DNA of 54,921 bases from a bacterium BMS3Bbin10 (GCA_002897995.1 BDTT01000023.1:1-54921), one strand, 5' to 3'; positions 7,461-16,029 are shown, numbered from the stretch's first letter. Translations and numbers: made by a program. Notes: generated by a model not told the origin, from the sequence alone.

Positions 7461-9916
7461 CACGCCTCCTTGTCGCCGCGCCTGCTATTGTCACGCGCAC
7501 CGAATTTGCGCCGCGCCTGGGCAAAGGCGATCAGGCGGTCCTCGACGCGGCGGTTGATGCTGCCCTCGGGAAAGAGAGAGTCCTTGCCGCGCGCGCCGGC
7601 CGGCAGCCCGGTAAGGATTTCCACGCCCTCATCGATGGTCTCGACCGCATAGACATGGAAGCGCCCGCGCTTCACCGCCGCCACCACGTCTTCGCGCAGC
7701 ATCAGATGAACCAGGTTCGATTTGGGGATGATAACGCCCTGATTTCCGGTGAGGCCCCGCTCGTTGCAAATATCGAAAAAGCCTTCAATCTTCTCGTTGG
7801 CCCCGCCGATGGCCTGTACCTGGCCGTGCTGATTGACCGAACCGGTGACCGCAAACGATTGGCTCAGGGGCACCTCGGCCAAAGCGGAGAGCAGCGTGTA
7901 AAGCTCGGCCGACGACGCGCTGTCGCCTTCAATGCCGCCATAGGACTGCTCGAACACCAGGCTGGCGGAGAGCGAGAGCGGCACTTCGTGGGCGTAGCGC
8001 CCTTCGAGAAAACCGCGCAGGATCATCACGCCCTTGGAGTGAAGCGGGCCGCCAAGCTCCACCTCGCGCTCGATATCGATAAGCCGCCCGCTGCCCATGC
8101 GCACGCGCGCGGTGATACGGCTCGGACGCCCGAAGGAAAACTTGCCCAGGGTCAGCACGCTCAATCCGTTGATCTGGCCGACATGGGAGCCGCGCGTATC
8201 GACAAGCATGATGTTGCGGGTGATCGACTCCTGTGCCTTCTCCCGCAGCCGGTCGAGCCGGAAGATGTTTTCCTTCACCGCGCGCGAGACGTCGGTCGCC
8301 TTGATGGTTTTGCGGCGCGCCTCGCCGGCCCAGTAGTCGGCCTCGCACAGAATGTCGGCAATGGCCTCGACGCGCAGTGTCAGCTTCTCGGAGTCCTCGG
8401 CCAGCCGGGCGCCTTCGTCGATGATGCGCGCCACAGCGGGCGCATCGACCGGCCTGAGCCCGTGCCGCGCCACGATCGACGCCACCAGACGGGCATAGAT
8501 GTCCGCATTTTCGCCTGTATGGTCCATGGTATCGTCGAAGTCGGCGGCAACCTTGAAAAGGCCCGGGAATTCGGGATCCAGCGCGCTCAACAGGTAGTAG
8601 AGCATGCGGTCTCCGAACAGCACCGTCTTCAGCGCAAGCGGAATCCGGTCCGGCTCCAGCGAAACGGTCGAGACGAGGCTCAACTGTTCGGCCGGCGATT
8701 CAATCGCAATTTTCTGACCCTTAAGCGCGCGCTTGAGCGCCTCCCAGGCAAAAGGTTGCAGCAGCACCTTCCGGGCATCCAGGAGAAGATAGCCGCCATT
8801 TGCCTTATGCAGCGCGCCCGGCTTGATGAGCAGGAAATCCGTTACCAGCGTTCCCATCTGCGAGAGATGCTCGATCCGCCCGACCAGATTGCCGAGGGTG
8901 GGATTGTCTTCCTCCAGAATCGGCGCGCCGTCCGGTCTGCCGTCGCCGATGACCACATTCACCATATAGCGGCGGAAGCGGGCGTCCTGCGCGCTTCCCT
9001 CCCGATGGGCGTCAACCTCACCGCCTTCACCTGCATCGCCCAGGAAAAGCGCGACATTGGAGATCAGGTCCGCCTCGACCTTCTTGAGATAGTCAGCCAC
9101 TTCGGGCAGGTCGCCGAACGTCTCTTCAGCCTCGCTGAGCGCCTGGCGCACAGCCACTTCGGCCAGTTCGTCATTAAGTTCGCGAACGCGCTTGCGGCGG
9201 TCTTTCTCAAGCCGGGGAACCTGCTTGAGTATGGCTTCGAGTTGCTCCTGCAGCGCCTCGATTTTTTCCTGAATGGCGCGGCGTTCGGGTTCGGGCAGCT
9301 CGTTGAAGGCCTCCGGCTTGATCACCTTGCCGTCCCGGGCAGGGGCCATGGCGAAGCCCAGCGGCGTGCGCAGAACGACGATATTTTCTTCCTTGGCCCG
9401 TTTGTTGAGCGCGGCGAAGGCTTCCTCCTGGGAACCGTGGGTCTCCTCGTCGATGGCGCGGCGGCGGCCCTGATATTCCTCGCTCTCGAACATGGCGGGG
9501 ATCGCCGAGCGCAGTTCGTCGATGGCATCGACCATGGTTTGCGCCAGCGCGGCGGCGCGCCCCCGGGGCAGGCAAATCGCGCGCGGTTTGTGGGGCGCGT
9601 CGAAATTATTGACATAGACCCAGTCGGCCGGCGAAGTTTCGCGCGCCGCCTTCTCTTCGAGGAAGGCCCGCACGGCCGTCGTCTTGCCCGCCCCGGGCGG
9701 ACCCAGAACGAACAGATTGAAGGTGGGTTGTGCAATCCCGGCGCCAAACCGGATGGCGGAGAGCGCGCGCTCCTGGCCAGCCAGACTTGTCACCGGCTCC
9801 AGTTCCGCGGTGGTCTTGAAGCGGAATGCCGAGGGGTCGGCGCGGCGGCGCAGGCGATCCGGGGTCACGGCATGGAGACGCGGGTCGGGGGCGTTCTGTT
9901 TGGGTTTTCTGGACAT
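7460..9916 (-). CDS. LonB-like ATP-dependent serine protease
   Basis: 818 residues from ATG 9916; longer upstream starts reach into the REP-like repeat and are unlikely. Walker A GPPGAGKTT lies at residues 72-80. The coiled segment near residues 160-260 (rich in E, K and R, with VPRLEKDRRKRVRELNDE) is the inserted helical domain of this AAA family. The C-terminal Lon protease domain carries the Ser-Lys dyad: Ser666 in EGDSASSAE and Lys709 in GGANEKIEGFFD. There is no N-terminal LAN domain as in classical LonA. Family members degrade damaged cytosolic proteins. It is coupled to the Usp gene. A near-FixK box lies about 270 bases upstream. Confidence 0.93.
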   Translation of the reverse strand: MSRKPKQNAPDPRLHAVTPDRLRRRADPSAFRFKTTAELEPVTSLAGQERALSAIRFGAGIAQPTFNLFVLGPPGAGKTTAVRAFLEEKAARETSPADWVYVNNFDAPHKPRAICLPRGRAAALAQTMVDAIDELRSAIPAMFESEEYQGRRRAIDEETHGSQEEAFAALNKRAKEENIVVLRTPLGFAMAPARDGKVIKPEAFNELPEPERRAIQEKIEALQEQLEAILKQVPRLEKDRRKRVRELNDELAEVAVRQALSEAEETFGDLPEVADYLKKVEADLISNVALFLGDAGEGGEVDAHREGSAQDARFRRYMVNVVIGDGRPDGAPILEEDNPTLGNLVGRIEHLSQMGTLVTDFLLIKPGALHKANGGYLLLDARKVLLQPFAWEALKRALKGQKIAIESPAEQLSLVSTVSLEPDRIPLALKTVLFGDRMLYYLLSALDPEFPGLFKVAADFDDTMDHTGENADIYARLVASIVARHGLRPVDAPAVARIIDEGARLAEDSEKLTLRVEAIADILCEADYWAGEARRKTIKATDVSRAVKENIFRLDRLREKAQESITRNIMLVDTRGSHVGQINGLSVLTLGKFSFGRPSRITARVRMGSGRLIDIEREVELGGPLHSKGVMILRGFLEGRYAHEVPLSLSASLVFEQSYGGIEGDSASSAELYTLLSALAEVPLSQSFAVTGSVNQHGQVQAIGGANEKIEGFFDICNERGLTGNQGVIIPKSNLVHLMLREDVVAAVKRGRFHVYAVETIDEGVEILTGLPAGARGKDSLFPEGSINRRVEDRLIAFAQARRKFGARDNSRRGDKEA

Positions 9917-9971
9917 ACGATACCCTACCATCCATATCAGCGCGGCCCGCGAGTCCGCAGGATCGGCTGTT

Positions 9972-10023
9972 ATACCAAGGGTCATTGATACTGACTCATA
10001 GCCGATGCTTCGAGACGCGCCCT
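9972..10023. repeat. 52-bp dispersed repeat, copy 1
   Basis: Bases 9972-10023 are identical to 41378-41429, 31 kb away (starts ataccaagggtcattgata). Here it runs into the first arm of a larger inverted repeat (10004-10114). It sits between the Lon-like gene and the antiporter gene, upstream of the protease. Confidence 0.9.
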
Positions 10024-10114
10024 TACGGGCGCTCCTCAGCATGAGGTATGTATTCCGTTTTTCTGTCACAAAACCTCATCCTGAGGAGGCGCGTCAGCGC
10101 CATCTCGAAGGATG
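10004..10114. repeat. REP-like long inverted repeat
   Basis: Two imperfect arms of about 42 bases, 10004-10046 and 10074-10114, are reverse complements with a few mismatches (gatgcttcgagacgcg against the complement of cgcatctcgaaggatg-type sequence) around a 27-base spacer. Each arm also has its own dyad, such as cgcgcccttacgggcgc. Sequences of this type (cctcatcctgaggaggcg) are frequent intergenic elements in Bradyrhizobium-like genomes. It could fold in RNA upstream of the Lon-like gene, or be bound as DNA. Confidence 0.85.
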
Positions 10115-10184
10115 TGCGGATCGGTCAATGCTAACGACCCTTCGTATTATATATATGTGTCGCATGGGGCGGGCCCGGGGCGCT

Positions 10185-10198
10185 TTGACTCAGGTCAT
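10185..10198 (-). promoter_or_regulatory. Near-consensus FixK/FNR box, possible control of lon-usp
   Basis: TTGAC-TCAG-GTCAT fits TTGAY-N4-RTCAA at nine of ten positions. It overlaps the stop codon of the antiporter gene and lies about 270 bases upstream of the Lon-like start. On the minus strand a perfect TATAAT occurs at 10151-10146, but its spacing from the box (about 43 bases centre to centre) is longer than the usual class II arrangement. Treat it as tentative. Confidence 0.35.
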
Positions 10199-11242
10199 AT
10201 AATAGAAGGCGACGAGGGTCAGCAGATACCCGCCCAGCACGAGCGCGGAATCGATCCCCATCCCGGCGATTCTGCGCGGCGAGCGGATCAGAAGCCCGGC
10301 GAGAAAAATGGTTGTGACCGCCAGACCGGACACAAGCGCGAGCGTCGTGGTCCTGTCGATTGCATCGAGTACAGGGCCTCCGCGAAAGGCGAGGTCGGCC
10401 GGCAGCACCAGCGCCACCATCAGCAGATTGCTGCCGAAGATATTCGAGATCGCCATGGTGTAGGCGCCCAGACGAACGGCAGCGAAGGTGGTCGACACCT
10501 CCGGCAGCGATGTCGACAAGGCGAGAAGGGTCACGCCGAGCATGCTGGTGCCGAGGCCCGTCTGCTCTGCCAGGGCGGAGGCGGTCGCCGTCAGCATCAG
10601 TCCGCAGACGAGAATGATAAAACTGCCCGCGGCAAAGCGCAGTGCCAGACCCCGCAGGGATACCTCGTCAAGCTCTCTGGTGGCCACCCCGGCGACCAGT
10701 TCCTCGTGCGTTTCGGGTATCTCGACCGGCTGCCATGTCTCGGTGCCTTCATACCGGTTCAGGATGACCAGCACCCCGGCATAGGCCAGGCCCAGGGCGG
10801 TCGTGCCCACGCCGAGATCGAGTATGATGACGACATCGCCCACCGTGGCGATGGCGAGCAGCAGGGCCAGAAGCAATGCGAGCATCGTCGCTTCCAGAGC
10901 CGACGACAGCTTGCGCGGAAAGTGCGTCAGGGCCGCCGGCGCCGCGACCGCGTCAGCCAGCGCCAGCACCGCTGTCTGCATCGCGATGCCCCCGAAAAGT
11001 GTGCCGAGCACCAAACCCGGCTTGTTCGTGATGGCGGCAGTCAGTGTTGCGACGATTTCCGGCAGGGAGGTCGCCCCGGCAAGGAACACCAGGCCGATGA
11101 ACGCCTTGCCGATACGCTTCCGGTCGGAGATGGCGTCGGCATAGAGGGGGAGACGGCTTCCGGCGAGCCATACGCCCGCGGCCGCGAGCGCGAACAGGGC
11201 AAAATTCGCGGCCATGGGTAGCCCGGCAAAAAAGTCCGTCAT
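10190..11242 (-). CDS. Ca2+/Na+-type cation antiporter (CaCA family)
   Basis: 350 residues from ATG 11242 (an earlier in-frame start would add 11 residues). About ten hydrophobic spans are arranged as two halves, each with the alpha-repeat signature of the sodium/calcium exchanger family: GATSLPEIVATLTAAI in the first and ALSTSLPEVSTTFAAV followed by SNIFGSNL in the second. A hydrophilic loop of about 45 residues (NRYEGTETWQ onwards) joins the halves. It exchanges cations across the inner membrane; ion choice is not decidable here. It is adjacent to the P2-type ATPase/protease cluster and divergent from the LOG gene, suggesting cation homeostasis within the stress island. Confidence 0.88.
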   Translation of the reverse strand: MTDFFAGLPMAANFALFALAAAGVWLAGSRLPLYADAISDRKRIGKAFIGLVFLAGATSLPEIVATLTAAITNKPGLVLGTLFGGIAMQTAVLALADAVAAPAALTHFPRKLSSALEATMLALLLALLLAIATVGDVVIILDLGVGTTALGLAYAGVLVILNRYEGTETWQPVEIPETHEELVAGVATRELDEVSLRGLALRFAAGSFIILVCGLMLTATASALAEQTGLGTSMLGVTLLALSTSLPEVSTTFAAVRLGAYTMAISNIFGSNLLMVALVLPADLAFRGGPVLDAIDRTTTLALVSGLAVTTIFLAGLLIRSPRRIAGMGIDSALVLGGYLLTLVAFYYMT

Positions 11243-11448
11243 CTCGGCCGCTGCTCCCGATCGCGGACGCGCCAAGCTCCGGCCCGCATCTCATTGAATG
11301 ACCCCGCGACTTCGCTGTGCCCACCGGGTCACTCTTCGGATAGCATTTTATTGCCCCATGCACAGTCTTGCCAACTTCGCTCTTTGCATGGGAGGGGGAT
11401 ACTGCCCGGCGGATTTGTGCGACATTTGACGAGGACGAAAGGATACCC

Positions 11449-12273
11449 GTGCAGGACAGGGGACAAAAAGACCGCGGGCAGGACGATCTGCTCTCTTTTG
11501 ACGACCTCGATTTTCTGAGGCGCGAGGAAATGCGCGCCCACCGCCTGGCCCTGGAGTTCGCAAGGGCTGATCTGGGTCTGCGTGACCAGGGTATCAATTC
11601 AACCATTGTGGTGTTCGGCAGCGCCCGCGCCCTTGCTCCGCGAGCCGCCAGGCGGCGCATCGAGAACGCCAAAGGCCGGGAGGCCGTCGCCGTTGCGAAA
11701 AGGCTCGGCGAACTCGCGGTGTGGTATGAGCAGGCGCGAGAGTTCGCGAAGATTGTCTCGGAGAGAGGCGGTGCGCTCTCTTCCGAGCGCGGCGTGCGCG
11801 AAAATGTCATCGCCACGGGTGGAGGACCGGGCATCATGGAAGCCGCCAACCGGGGCGCTGCAGACGCCGGCGCGCCGAGCATCGGCTTCAACATCAGATT
11901 GCCCGCCGAGCAACGGCCCAACAAATTCCTGACGCCGGAGCTTTCATTCGACTTTCATTATTTTGCCGTCCGCAAGATGCATTTCGCCATGCGCGCCAAC
12001 GCCCTCTCGGTCTTTCCGGGCGGCTTCGGGACAATGGACGAGCTCTTCGAGATACTGACCTTGAAGCAGACGCGAAAGACGCCCGCGATGCCGATCATCC
12101 TGTTCGGACGCAAATACTGGAAGAATGTCGTCAACTTCGAGGCGCTGGCCGGGCTGGGCACCATCGAAGCGCAGGAGCTGGCCCTCTTCGAGATCGTCGA
12201 CAGCGCCGAGGAAGGATGGCGGGCTCTGGTTGAACACGGCCTGACGGTCAAGACGCCGCTGCGCGAGGCCTGA
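11449..12273 (+). CDS. LOG-family protein (TIGR00730-type, cytokinin riboside phosphoribohydrolase-like)
   Basis: About 274 residues if translation starts at GTG 11449, which has GAAAGGA six bases upstream; an in-frame TTG at 11368 would add 27 residues. A Rossmann fold carries the family motifs GGGPGIMEA and PGGFGTMDELFE, which bind the nucleotide phosphate and catalyse N-glycosidic cleavage of nucleoside monophosphates in characterised LOG proteins. These were long mis-annotated as lysine decarboxylases. The N-terminal 60 residues, rich in charged amino acids, are an extension beyond the minimal fold. In bacteria the role is usually nucleotide salvage or housekeeping. It sits alone, divergent from the antiporter. 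Confidence 0.88.
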   Translation: MQDRGQKDRGQDDLLSFDDLDFLRREEMRAHRLALEFARADLGLRDQGINSTIVVFGSARALAPRAARRRIENAKGREAVAVAKRLGELAVWYEQAREFAKIVSERGGALSSERGVRENVIATGGGPGIMEAANRGAADAGAPSIGFNIRLPAEQRPNKFLTPELSFDFHYFAVRKMHFAMRANALSVFPGGFGTMDELFEILTLKQTRKTPAMPIILFGRKYWKNVVNFEALAGLGTIEAQELALFEIVDSAEEGWRALVEHGLTVKTPLREA

Positions 12274-12591
12274 CGCTTTCGAATAACGGGGGGGGGGCAG
12301 GCCGGCCGTAAATTGATAATATCGGGAGAAGCGGCAGCGTGCCGCCCCTGCGATCTTGACACGTGCTATCTTTCACACCGAATCGACATTTGTTATTGAC
12401 CGCGATTGGAGGATTCAGTCAGACTCACCCATAGTTTGATTCTCTTAGTGTCGTGGGTTGGCTTCCAGAATCAATGGGATCGTCCCCTTGCCGGAACTGA
12501 TTTAGTTACCACCTTGTTGTAAGTTAAGCGCTACTTTCGCTCATCGAAGTTGACGTGAACTCGATCAGTTGGATGTGGGGAGCAGATTGTC
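12274..12591. other. Intergenic region with a G10 tract
   Basis: 318 bases between the LOG gene and the XRE regulator. A run of ten G sits at 12288-12297, 14 bases after the LOG stop codon. The right half is less GC-rich than the neighbouring genes and presumably holds the XRE promoter, but I see no clear -35/-10 pair or operator. No coding signal is visible. Confidence 0.6.
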
Positions 12592-12987
12592 TTGACGCAA
12601 CGCAAGCTCAACGAATCACGGGAATTGCGGTCGGGTGACGGATTCGATTTTCAAATCGGTCAACGGCTCCGTGGTTTGCGCGTCGCGCGCGGGCTCACGC
12701 AAGCCGAAGTGGCGACAAAGGTCAATCTGAGTTTTCAGCAGATCCAGAAATACGAATCAGGACAGTCGAGCGTATCTGCGGCAAAACTCTGCACACTGGC
12801 CCTGGCGCTGGAAGTACCCGTCAGCTTTTTCTTCGACGAATGCTCCTCGCCCGGCCATCCGAGCAGCGGTGCGTCGAATGGCTTTACCGAGGAAGCCTGG
12901 CTGCTGGCCGGTCAGTTTGATCGCATAGAGAATAGCAAAACCCGCGCGCAGGTGCTGGCGCTGGTCAAATGTCTTGCTGAGGAATAG
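12592..12987 (+). CDS. XRE-family HTH transcriptional regulator
   Basis: 131 residues from TTG 12592, with GGGGAG about ten bases upstream. Residues about 22-82 form a Cro/CI helix-turn-helix of the alphaproteobacterial type: IGQRLRGLRVARGLTQAEVA, then LSFQQIQKYESGQSSVSAAKL. The C-terminal 45 residues have no recognisable sensor domain. Homologous small regulators in rhizobia affect quorum sensing and stress, but no target can be assigned. Nearby genes offer no operon partner, since the next gene converges. Confidence 0.85.
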   Translation: MTQRKLNESRELRSGDGFDFQIGQRLRGLRVARGLTQAEVATKVNLSFQQIQKYESGQSSVSAAKLCTLALALEVPVSFFFDECSSPGHPSSGASNGFTEEAWLLAGQFDRIENSKTRAQVLALVKCLAEE

Positions 12988-13011
12988 CGGTCCCCGGCAG
13001 CATCTCCCGCC

Positions 13012-13209
13012 TCAAGGCCTTGGCCTGTCCGGAACCTTTTCTTCCTCTTCCAGAATGTGAATTGCAAGCGCAAGGCAGGAGACGACCCGCTTTAATCCCT
13101 GCCGATCGGCCATATGGGAGGCGATCTGAATTCGCTCTGTAATTTCTTTTGTAGCGGAATGGCATTCCGTCAAGGGAACAGCCAGATAAACCTCACCGCG
13201 CTTCGACAT
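13012..13209 (-). CDS. Small hypothetical protein (65 aa)
   Basis: The ATG at 13209 is preceded by GAGGGGA about five bases upstream, a good ribosome binding site. The product is soluble and mixed-charge, ending in an acidic then basic tail (EEEEKVPDRPRP). It is not recognised. It converges on the XRE gene with a 24-base gap and no visible terminator. The codon pattern is compatible with coding, but the length leaves real doubt. Confidence 0.5.
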   Translation of the reverse strand: MSKRGEVYLAVPLTECHSATKEITERIQIASHMADRQGLKRVVSCLALAIHILEEEEKVPDRPRP

Positions 13210-13312
13210 AGGATCCCCTCATTCCCCTGTGCCCACGCGCCCGATAGAGCCCTATGTTGGTGGTCTTATTGTGGCGCATAATCCAAAAAAGCGCGGCCAT
13301 TTGCCGATGCGG

Positions 13313-13516
13313 TCACTTGCATCGACGATAGGGTAAATTCCTCGATAGCGTGACTGCGAGCGACACGGTCAGTTTGCGGACCCGCATTTCCAGCGCGAAC
13401 TTTTGTGCCTCGAGTTGCTTCACCTTGAATCGCAATGTCGGCAACTCAATGGCATCGATGCCGCTGTCGCATGCCGGTTCAGAAGTGTTGCTTGCGCAGG
13501 GCCGGTCTTCCATCGC
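13313..13516 (-). CDS. Possible small coiled-coil protein
   Basis: 67 residues from ATG 13516; a start at 13558 would add 14. The C-terminal half, from LRFKVKQLEAQKFALEMRV onward, is a heptad-like amphipathic helix ending in a basic tail. A weak GCGGA lies upstream. No family is recognised, and it could be a chance frame; I keep it because the heptad pattern is regular. Confidence 0.35.
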   Translation of the reverse strand, partial: AMEDRPCASNTSEPACDSGIDAIELPTLRFKVKQLEAQKFALEMRVRKLTVSLAVTLSRNLPYRRCK

Positions 13517-14145
13517 GAATCCGCGGGAAGCTTTGACGATGCTGTCCGGGGTTCCCATTATTATATCCAGCTCCGGTTCCCGCCCGCCCGCCAGGGCAAC
13601 CGTCTTGTTCGCGAGATGGCGGTCCAGACCCCTTTTGAGGGTCTGGACCTGTGCGGCAGACGCAATACCATTAGCTGCCGCCAGAGGATGGACGCCTCTG
13701 ATCGTTATTCCGTTTTCACTTCCGGCCGGGTCCAGGTAGGGGCATGAGCCTTTTTTCAGTTATTTCTCTATTCAAACGAGAATATTGAAAACTGATTCTT
13801 ATTTAAGGCGAATATAATTAACAGCGCGTTAATGGCTCCAGCCTTCAGCGCTTGCCTGATGGAATTTGATTGCCGCGTGCGGGAGTGGCCCGGTTCCGGC
13901 GCATAGCGGACACCGAAAGTCCGTACCGCGCCGGCTAAATCAACAAGACCGACCCTGGGCTGACGTTCGAGCCGGTGATCTGTCCAGCTTGAAACGCCGG
14001 GCCGGGATGAAGGGGCTGTCTTGGACGGGATTTGCCCGCTCGCGGCAATTCCCCCGGCTTCGCCCGGGGGCCTCCCGCGAGGGCGGCGCGGGGGCGCCGG
14101 GCCTCGATGGCCATCCGCGCTGCGTGCCAGGGCCTTTCCGATTTC
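13517..14145. other. Gene-poor structured region before the min operon end
   Basis: About 630 bases without a supportable gene. It contains a perfect 11-bp hairpin with a 7-base loop (13621-13649). An AT-rich pocket (about 13746-13835) has TATAAT at 13813-13818 on the plus strand. Further right is a GC hairpin with a CTTCGC loop (around 14050-14072). A frame at 13866-14177 runs into the downstream repeat and is not believable as protein. A non-coding transcript starting near 13825 is possible but unproven. Confidence 0.45.
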
Positions 14146-14230
14146 GATGGAATCAAAACCGGACCCTAGTTCTTTGATTTAACGTGCTTCTCACCGGAAA
14201 ACCGGTTCCCACTTTTCCGGAAGCACTCTA
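14146..14230. repeat. Palindromic intergenic repeat, copy A
   Basis: Begins gatggaatcaaaaccgg and ends in a dyad in which gtgcttc...ccggaaaa pairs with ttttccggaagcac around ccggttcccac. The right end overlaps the minE stop codon. It is related to copies at 27361, 29697 and (partly, opposite strand) 43401; see those entries. Confidence 0.85.
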
Positions 14231-14479
14231 CCTGGATATGACCGGAAACTCGATGTCGATCTGGAGCGTCGAGAGCGTGGCGCCGCGATCCATCTTCACG
14301 TCGACCTGGTCGATTTCGACAGGAACATATTTGGCGACCGCAACGAGAATTTCATTGCGAAGGGTCGCGATAAGATCGGAGCTGCCGATCACGCCTCTCT
14401 CATGGGCCAGGAGAATCTGGATCCTCTCCCGGGCCACGTCGGACGTTTTTCTCCGTTTACGCAAAGCGAACATCTTCAT
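14228..14479 (-). CDS. minE: Cell division topological specificity factor MinE
   Basis: 83 residues, the normal MinE length. The N-terminal anti-MinCD helix (ARERIQILLAHERG) and the C-terminal topological specificity domain (LRNEILVAVAKYVPVE, then DRGATLSTLQIDIEFP) are both clear. MinE stimulates the MinD ATPase and drives pole-to-pole oscillation, so that the Z ring forms at mid-cell. ATG overlaps the minD TGA by four bases, so it is the last gene of minCDE. The stop codon lies within the end of a palindromic repeat. Confidence 0.97.
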   Translation of the reverse strand: MKMFALRKRRKTSDVARERIQILLAHERGVIGSSDLIATLRNEILVAVAKYVPVEIDQVDVKMDRGATLSTLQIDIEFPVISR

Positions 14480-15291
14480 GCGGCCCTCCTGCCGAACAGC
14501 TTGCCCAGCAGCCGGTTTTTCTCCGCCGGGATGATCATCTCGAGGACCTCTCCGTTAAGCCGCCTTGCGGCGTCCGAATAGGCCAGGGCCGGCACGCTTT
14601 TCGGGCTGCATATGGTAACCGGCGAGCCGAGATTCGACGCCCGCAGCACCTCCTGGCTCTCGGGAACGATCCCGAGCAGGGGGATCGAAAGGATATCGAG
14701 GACGTCATCGATCTGCAGCATGTCGCCGGAGTTGGCGCGGGTCTCGTCATATCGTGTGATCAGAAGATGTTTTGCGACATGCTCGCCGATCTTGGCTTTC
14801 TCGGTTTTGGCGTCCAGCAGGCCGATGATGCGATCGGAATCGCGTACCGAAGAGATTTCCGGATTGGTGACGATCGCGGCGATATCGGCATGTTGCATGG
14901 CGAGGACAGCGCCCCTCCCGATGCCCGCCGGACTATCGCAAATCACCCAGTCAAAATTGGACTGCAACTCTTCTATCACGCGCGCTACGCCGTCTTCGGT
15001 CAATGCGTCCTTGTCGCGCGTTTGCGAGGCGGGAAGCAGACACAGATTGTCCAGCCGCTTGTCGCGGATCAGGGCCTGGGAAAGCTTGGCCCGGTCCTGA
15101 ATGACGTTTATCAGGTCGAACACCACCCGGCGCTCGGCTCCCATCACAAGATCGAGATTGCGCAGGCCGACATCAAAATCAACGAGAACGACGCTCTGGC
15201 CCCCCTGCGCCAGTGCGGCGCCGAGCGCTGCAGTGGATGTCGTCTTGCCGACCCCGCCTTTACCCGATGTCACCACCAATACTTGACCCAT
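14476..15291 (-). CDS. minD: Septum site-determining ATPase MinD
   Basis: 271 residues with the deviant Walker A motif GKGGVGKTT near the N-terminus, DFDVGLRNLD, and CDSPAGIG as the Walker B region. The C-terminal amphipathic membrane-targeting helix (KNRLLGKLFGRR) is present. It is the membrane-binding ATPase of the division-site system. A strong GAGGAGAG binding site precedes ATG 15291, 21 bases after the minC stop. It overlaps minE by four bases. Confidence 0.97.
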   Translation of the reverse strand: MGQVLVVTSGKGGVGKTTSTAALGAALAQGGQSVVLVDFDVGLRNLDLVMGAERRVVFDLINVIQDRAKLSQALIRDKRLDNLCLLPASQTRDKDALTEDGVARVIEELQSNFDWVICDSPAGIGRGAVLAMQHADIAAIVTNPEISSVRDSDRIIGLLDAKTEKAKIGEHVAKHLLITRYDETRANSGDMLQIDDVLDILSIPLLGIVPESQEVLRASNLGSPVTICSPKSVPALAYSDAARRLNGEVLEMIIPAEKNRLLGKLFGRRAA

Positions 15292-15312
15292 TTTACTCTC
15301 TCCTCTGATTGC

Positions 15313-16029
15313 TCAATTGAGTTCTCTCATCTGCAACAATTCGTGATCGAGCCAGGCCTGAACCGGCCGGCCGCACAGGTGAGATGTGGCGTCATTGACG
15401 GTCGCGTACAGACCGTTGATCGCCACCAGTTCGGCGTTAAATTTCCTGCAGAAGATACGCGCCTGCGCATTGCCGGTCACGCCGGCCATCGCCCGGCCGA
15501 GCAGCGTTCCATAGATGTGGATCGACCCCCCCGCAATGACCTCGGCGCCTGAAGCTACGGAGCCCATGACAGTGACATCGCCGTTTGTGAACACAATCGA
15601 CTGGCCGGAGCGCACCGGCTTGTCGAGCAACAGGGTCGTCGGTTCCGGGGGATGCTTTGCTGTTGCCGCCGGAGCTGTGGCGGGCCCTACGCCGGCCATC
15701 TCGTCCGCGTCGCTTGCCCGGCCGCCACTCAACAATGGCGGCAGCTCTGAATCGAGCAGCGAAGGATCGACCCCCTCAACCGCAATAATGGGAATGTTCC
15801 GCGTCTTCAGACCGGCAATCAACGCGACCAGTTCCGGTTTGGTCGGTGACAGTTTCGAAAGATCAAGGAGAAGCGGCTTGCCGCCGAAGAAGCCCTGAGA
15901 GCCCTGAACCCAGGCGTCCAGCTCGGCGAGCCAGACCGCGATGGGCGGCTGAGGAACCAGCACGAACAGAACATGCGAACGACCAACCAGTCGGAATGGG
16001 GTGCAAGTATCAGTCAAAATTACCACCAT
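15313..16029 (-). CDS. minC: Septum site-determining inhibitor MinC
   Basis: About 238 residues from ATG 16029; a TTG at 16050 would add seven, and neither has a clear ribosome binding site. The N-terminal FtsZ-inhibiting domain is followed by a Pro/Ala-rich linker (PATAPAATAKHPPEP), then the C-terminal beta-helix MinC domain (VRSGQSIVFTNGDVTVMGSV; IAGGSIHIYGTLLGRAMAG). It blocks FtsZ polymerisation away from mid-cell when carried by MinD. First gene of the operon; the promoter should lie in the divergent spacer shared with pcm. Confidence 0.95.
   Translation of the reverse strand: MVVILTDTCTPFRLVGRSHVLFVLVPQPPIAVWLAELDAWVQGSQGFFGGKPLLLDLSKLSPTKPELVALIAGLKTRNIPIIAVEGVDPSLLDSELPPLLSGGRASDADEMAGVGPATAPAATAKHPPEPTTLLLDKPVRSGQSIVFTNGDVTVMGSVASGAEVIAGGSIHIYGTLLGRAMAGVTGNAQARIFCRKFNAELVAINGLYATVNDATSHLCGRPVQAWLDHELLQMRELN

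Noticed and set aside
7655-9988. Very long plus-strand open frame (777 codons) opposite the Lon-like gene
   Set aside because: It is the antisense shadow of a GC-rich gene; the minus strand has Walker A, the Ser-Lys dyad and full family length.
12288-12297. G-quadruplex
   Set aside because: A single G10 run could fold only with strain; the surrounding sequence has no three further G tracts, so it is noted only as a homopolymer.
13866-14177. 103-codon plus-strand frame before the minE end
   Set aside because: It runs through GC hairpins and into the palindromic repeat, has no binding site, and resembles no protein.
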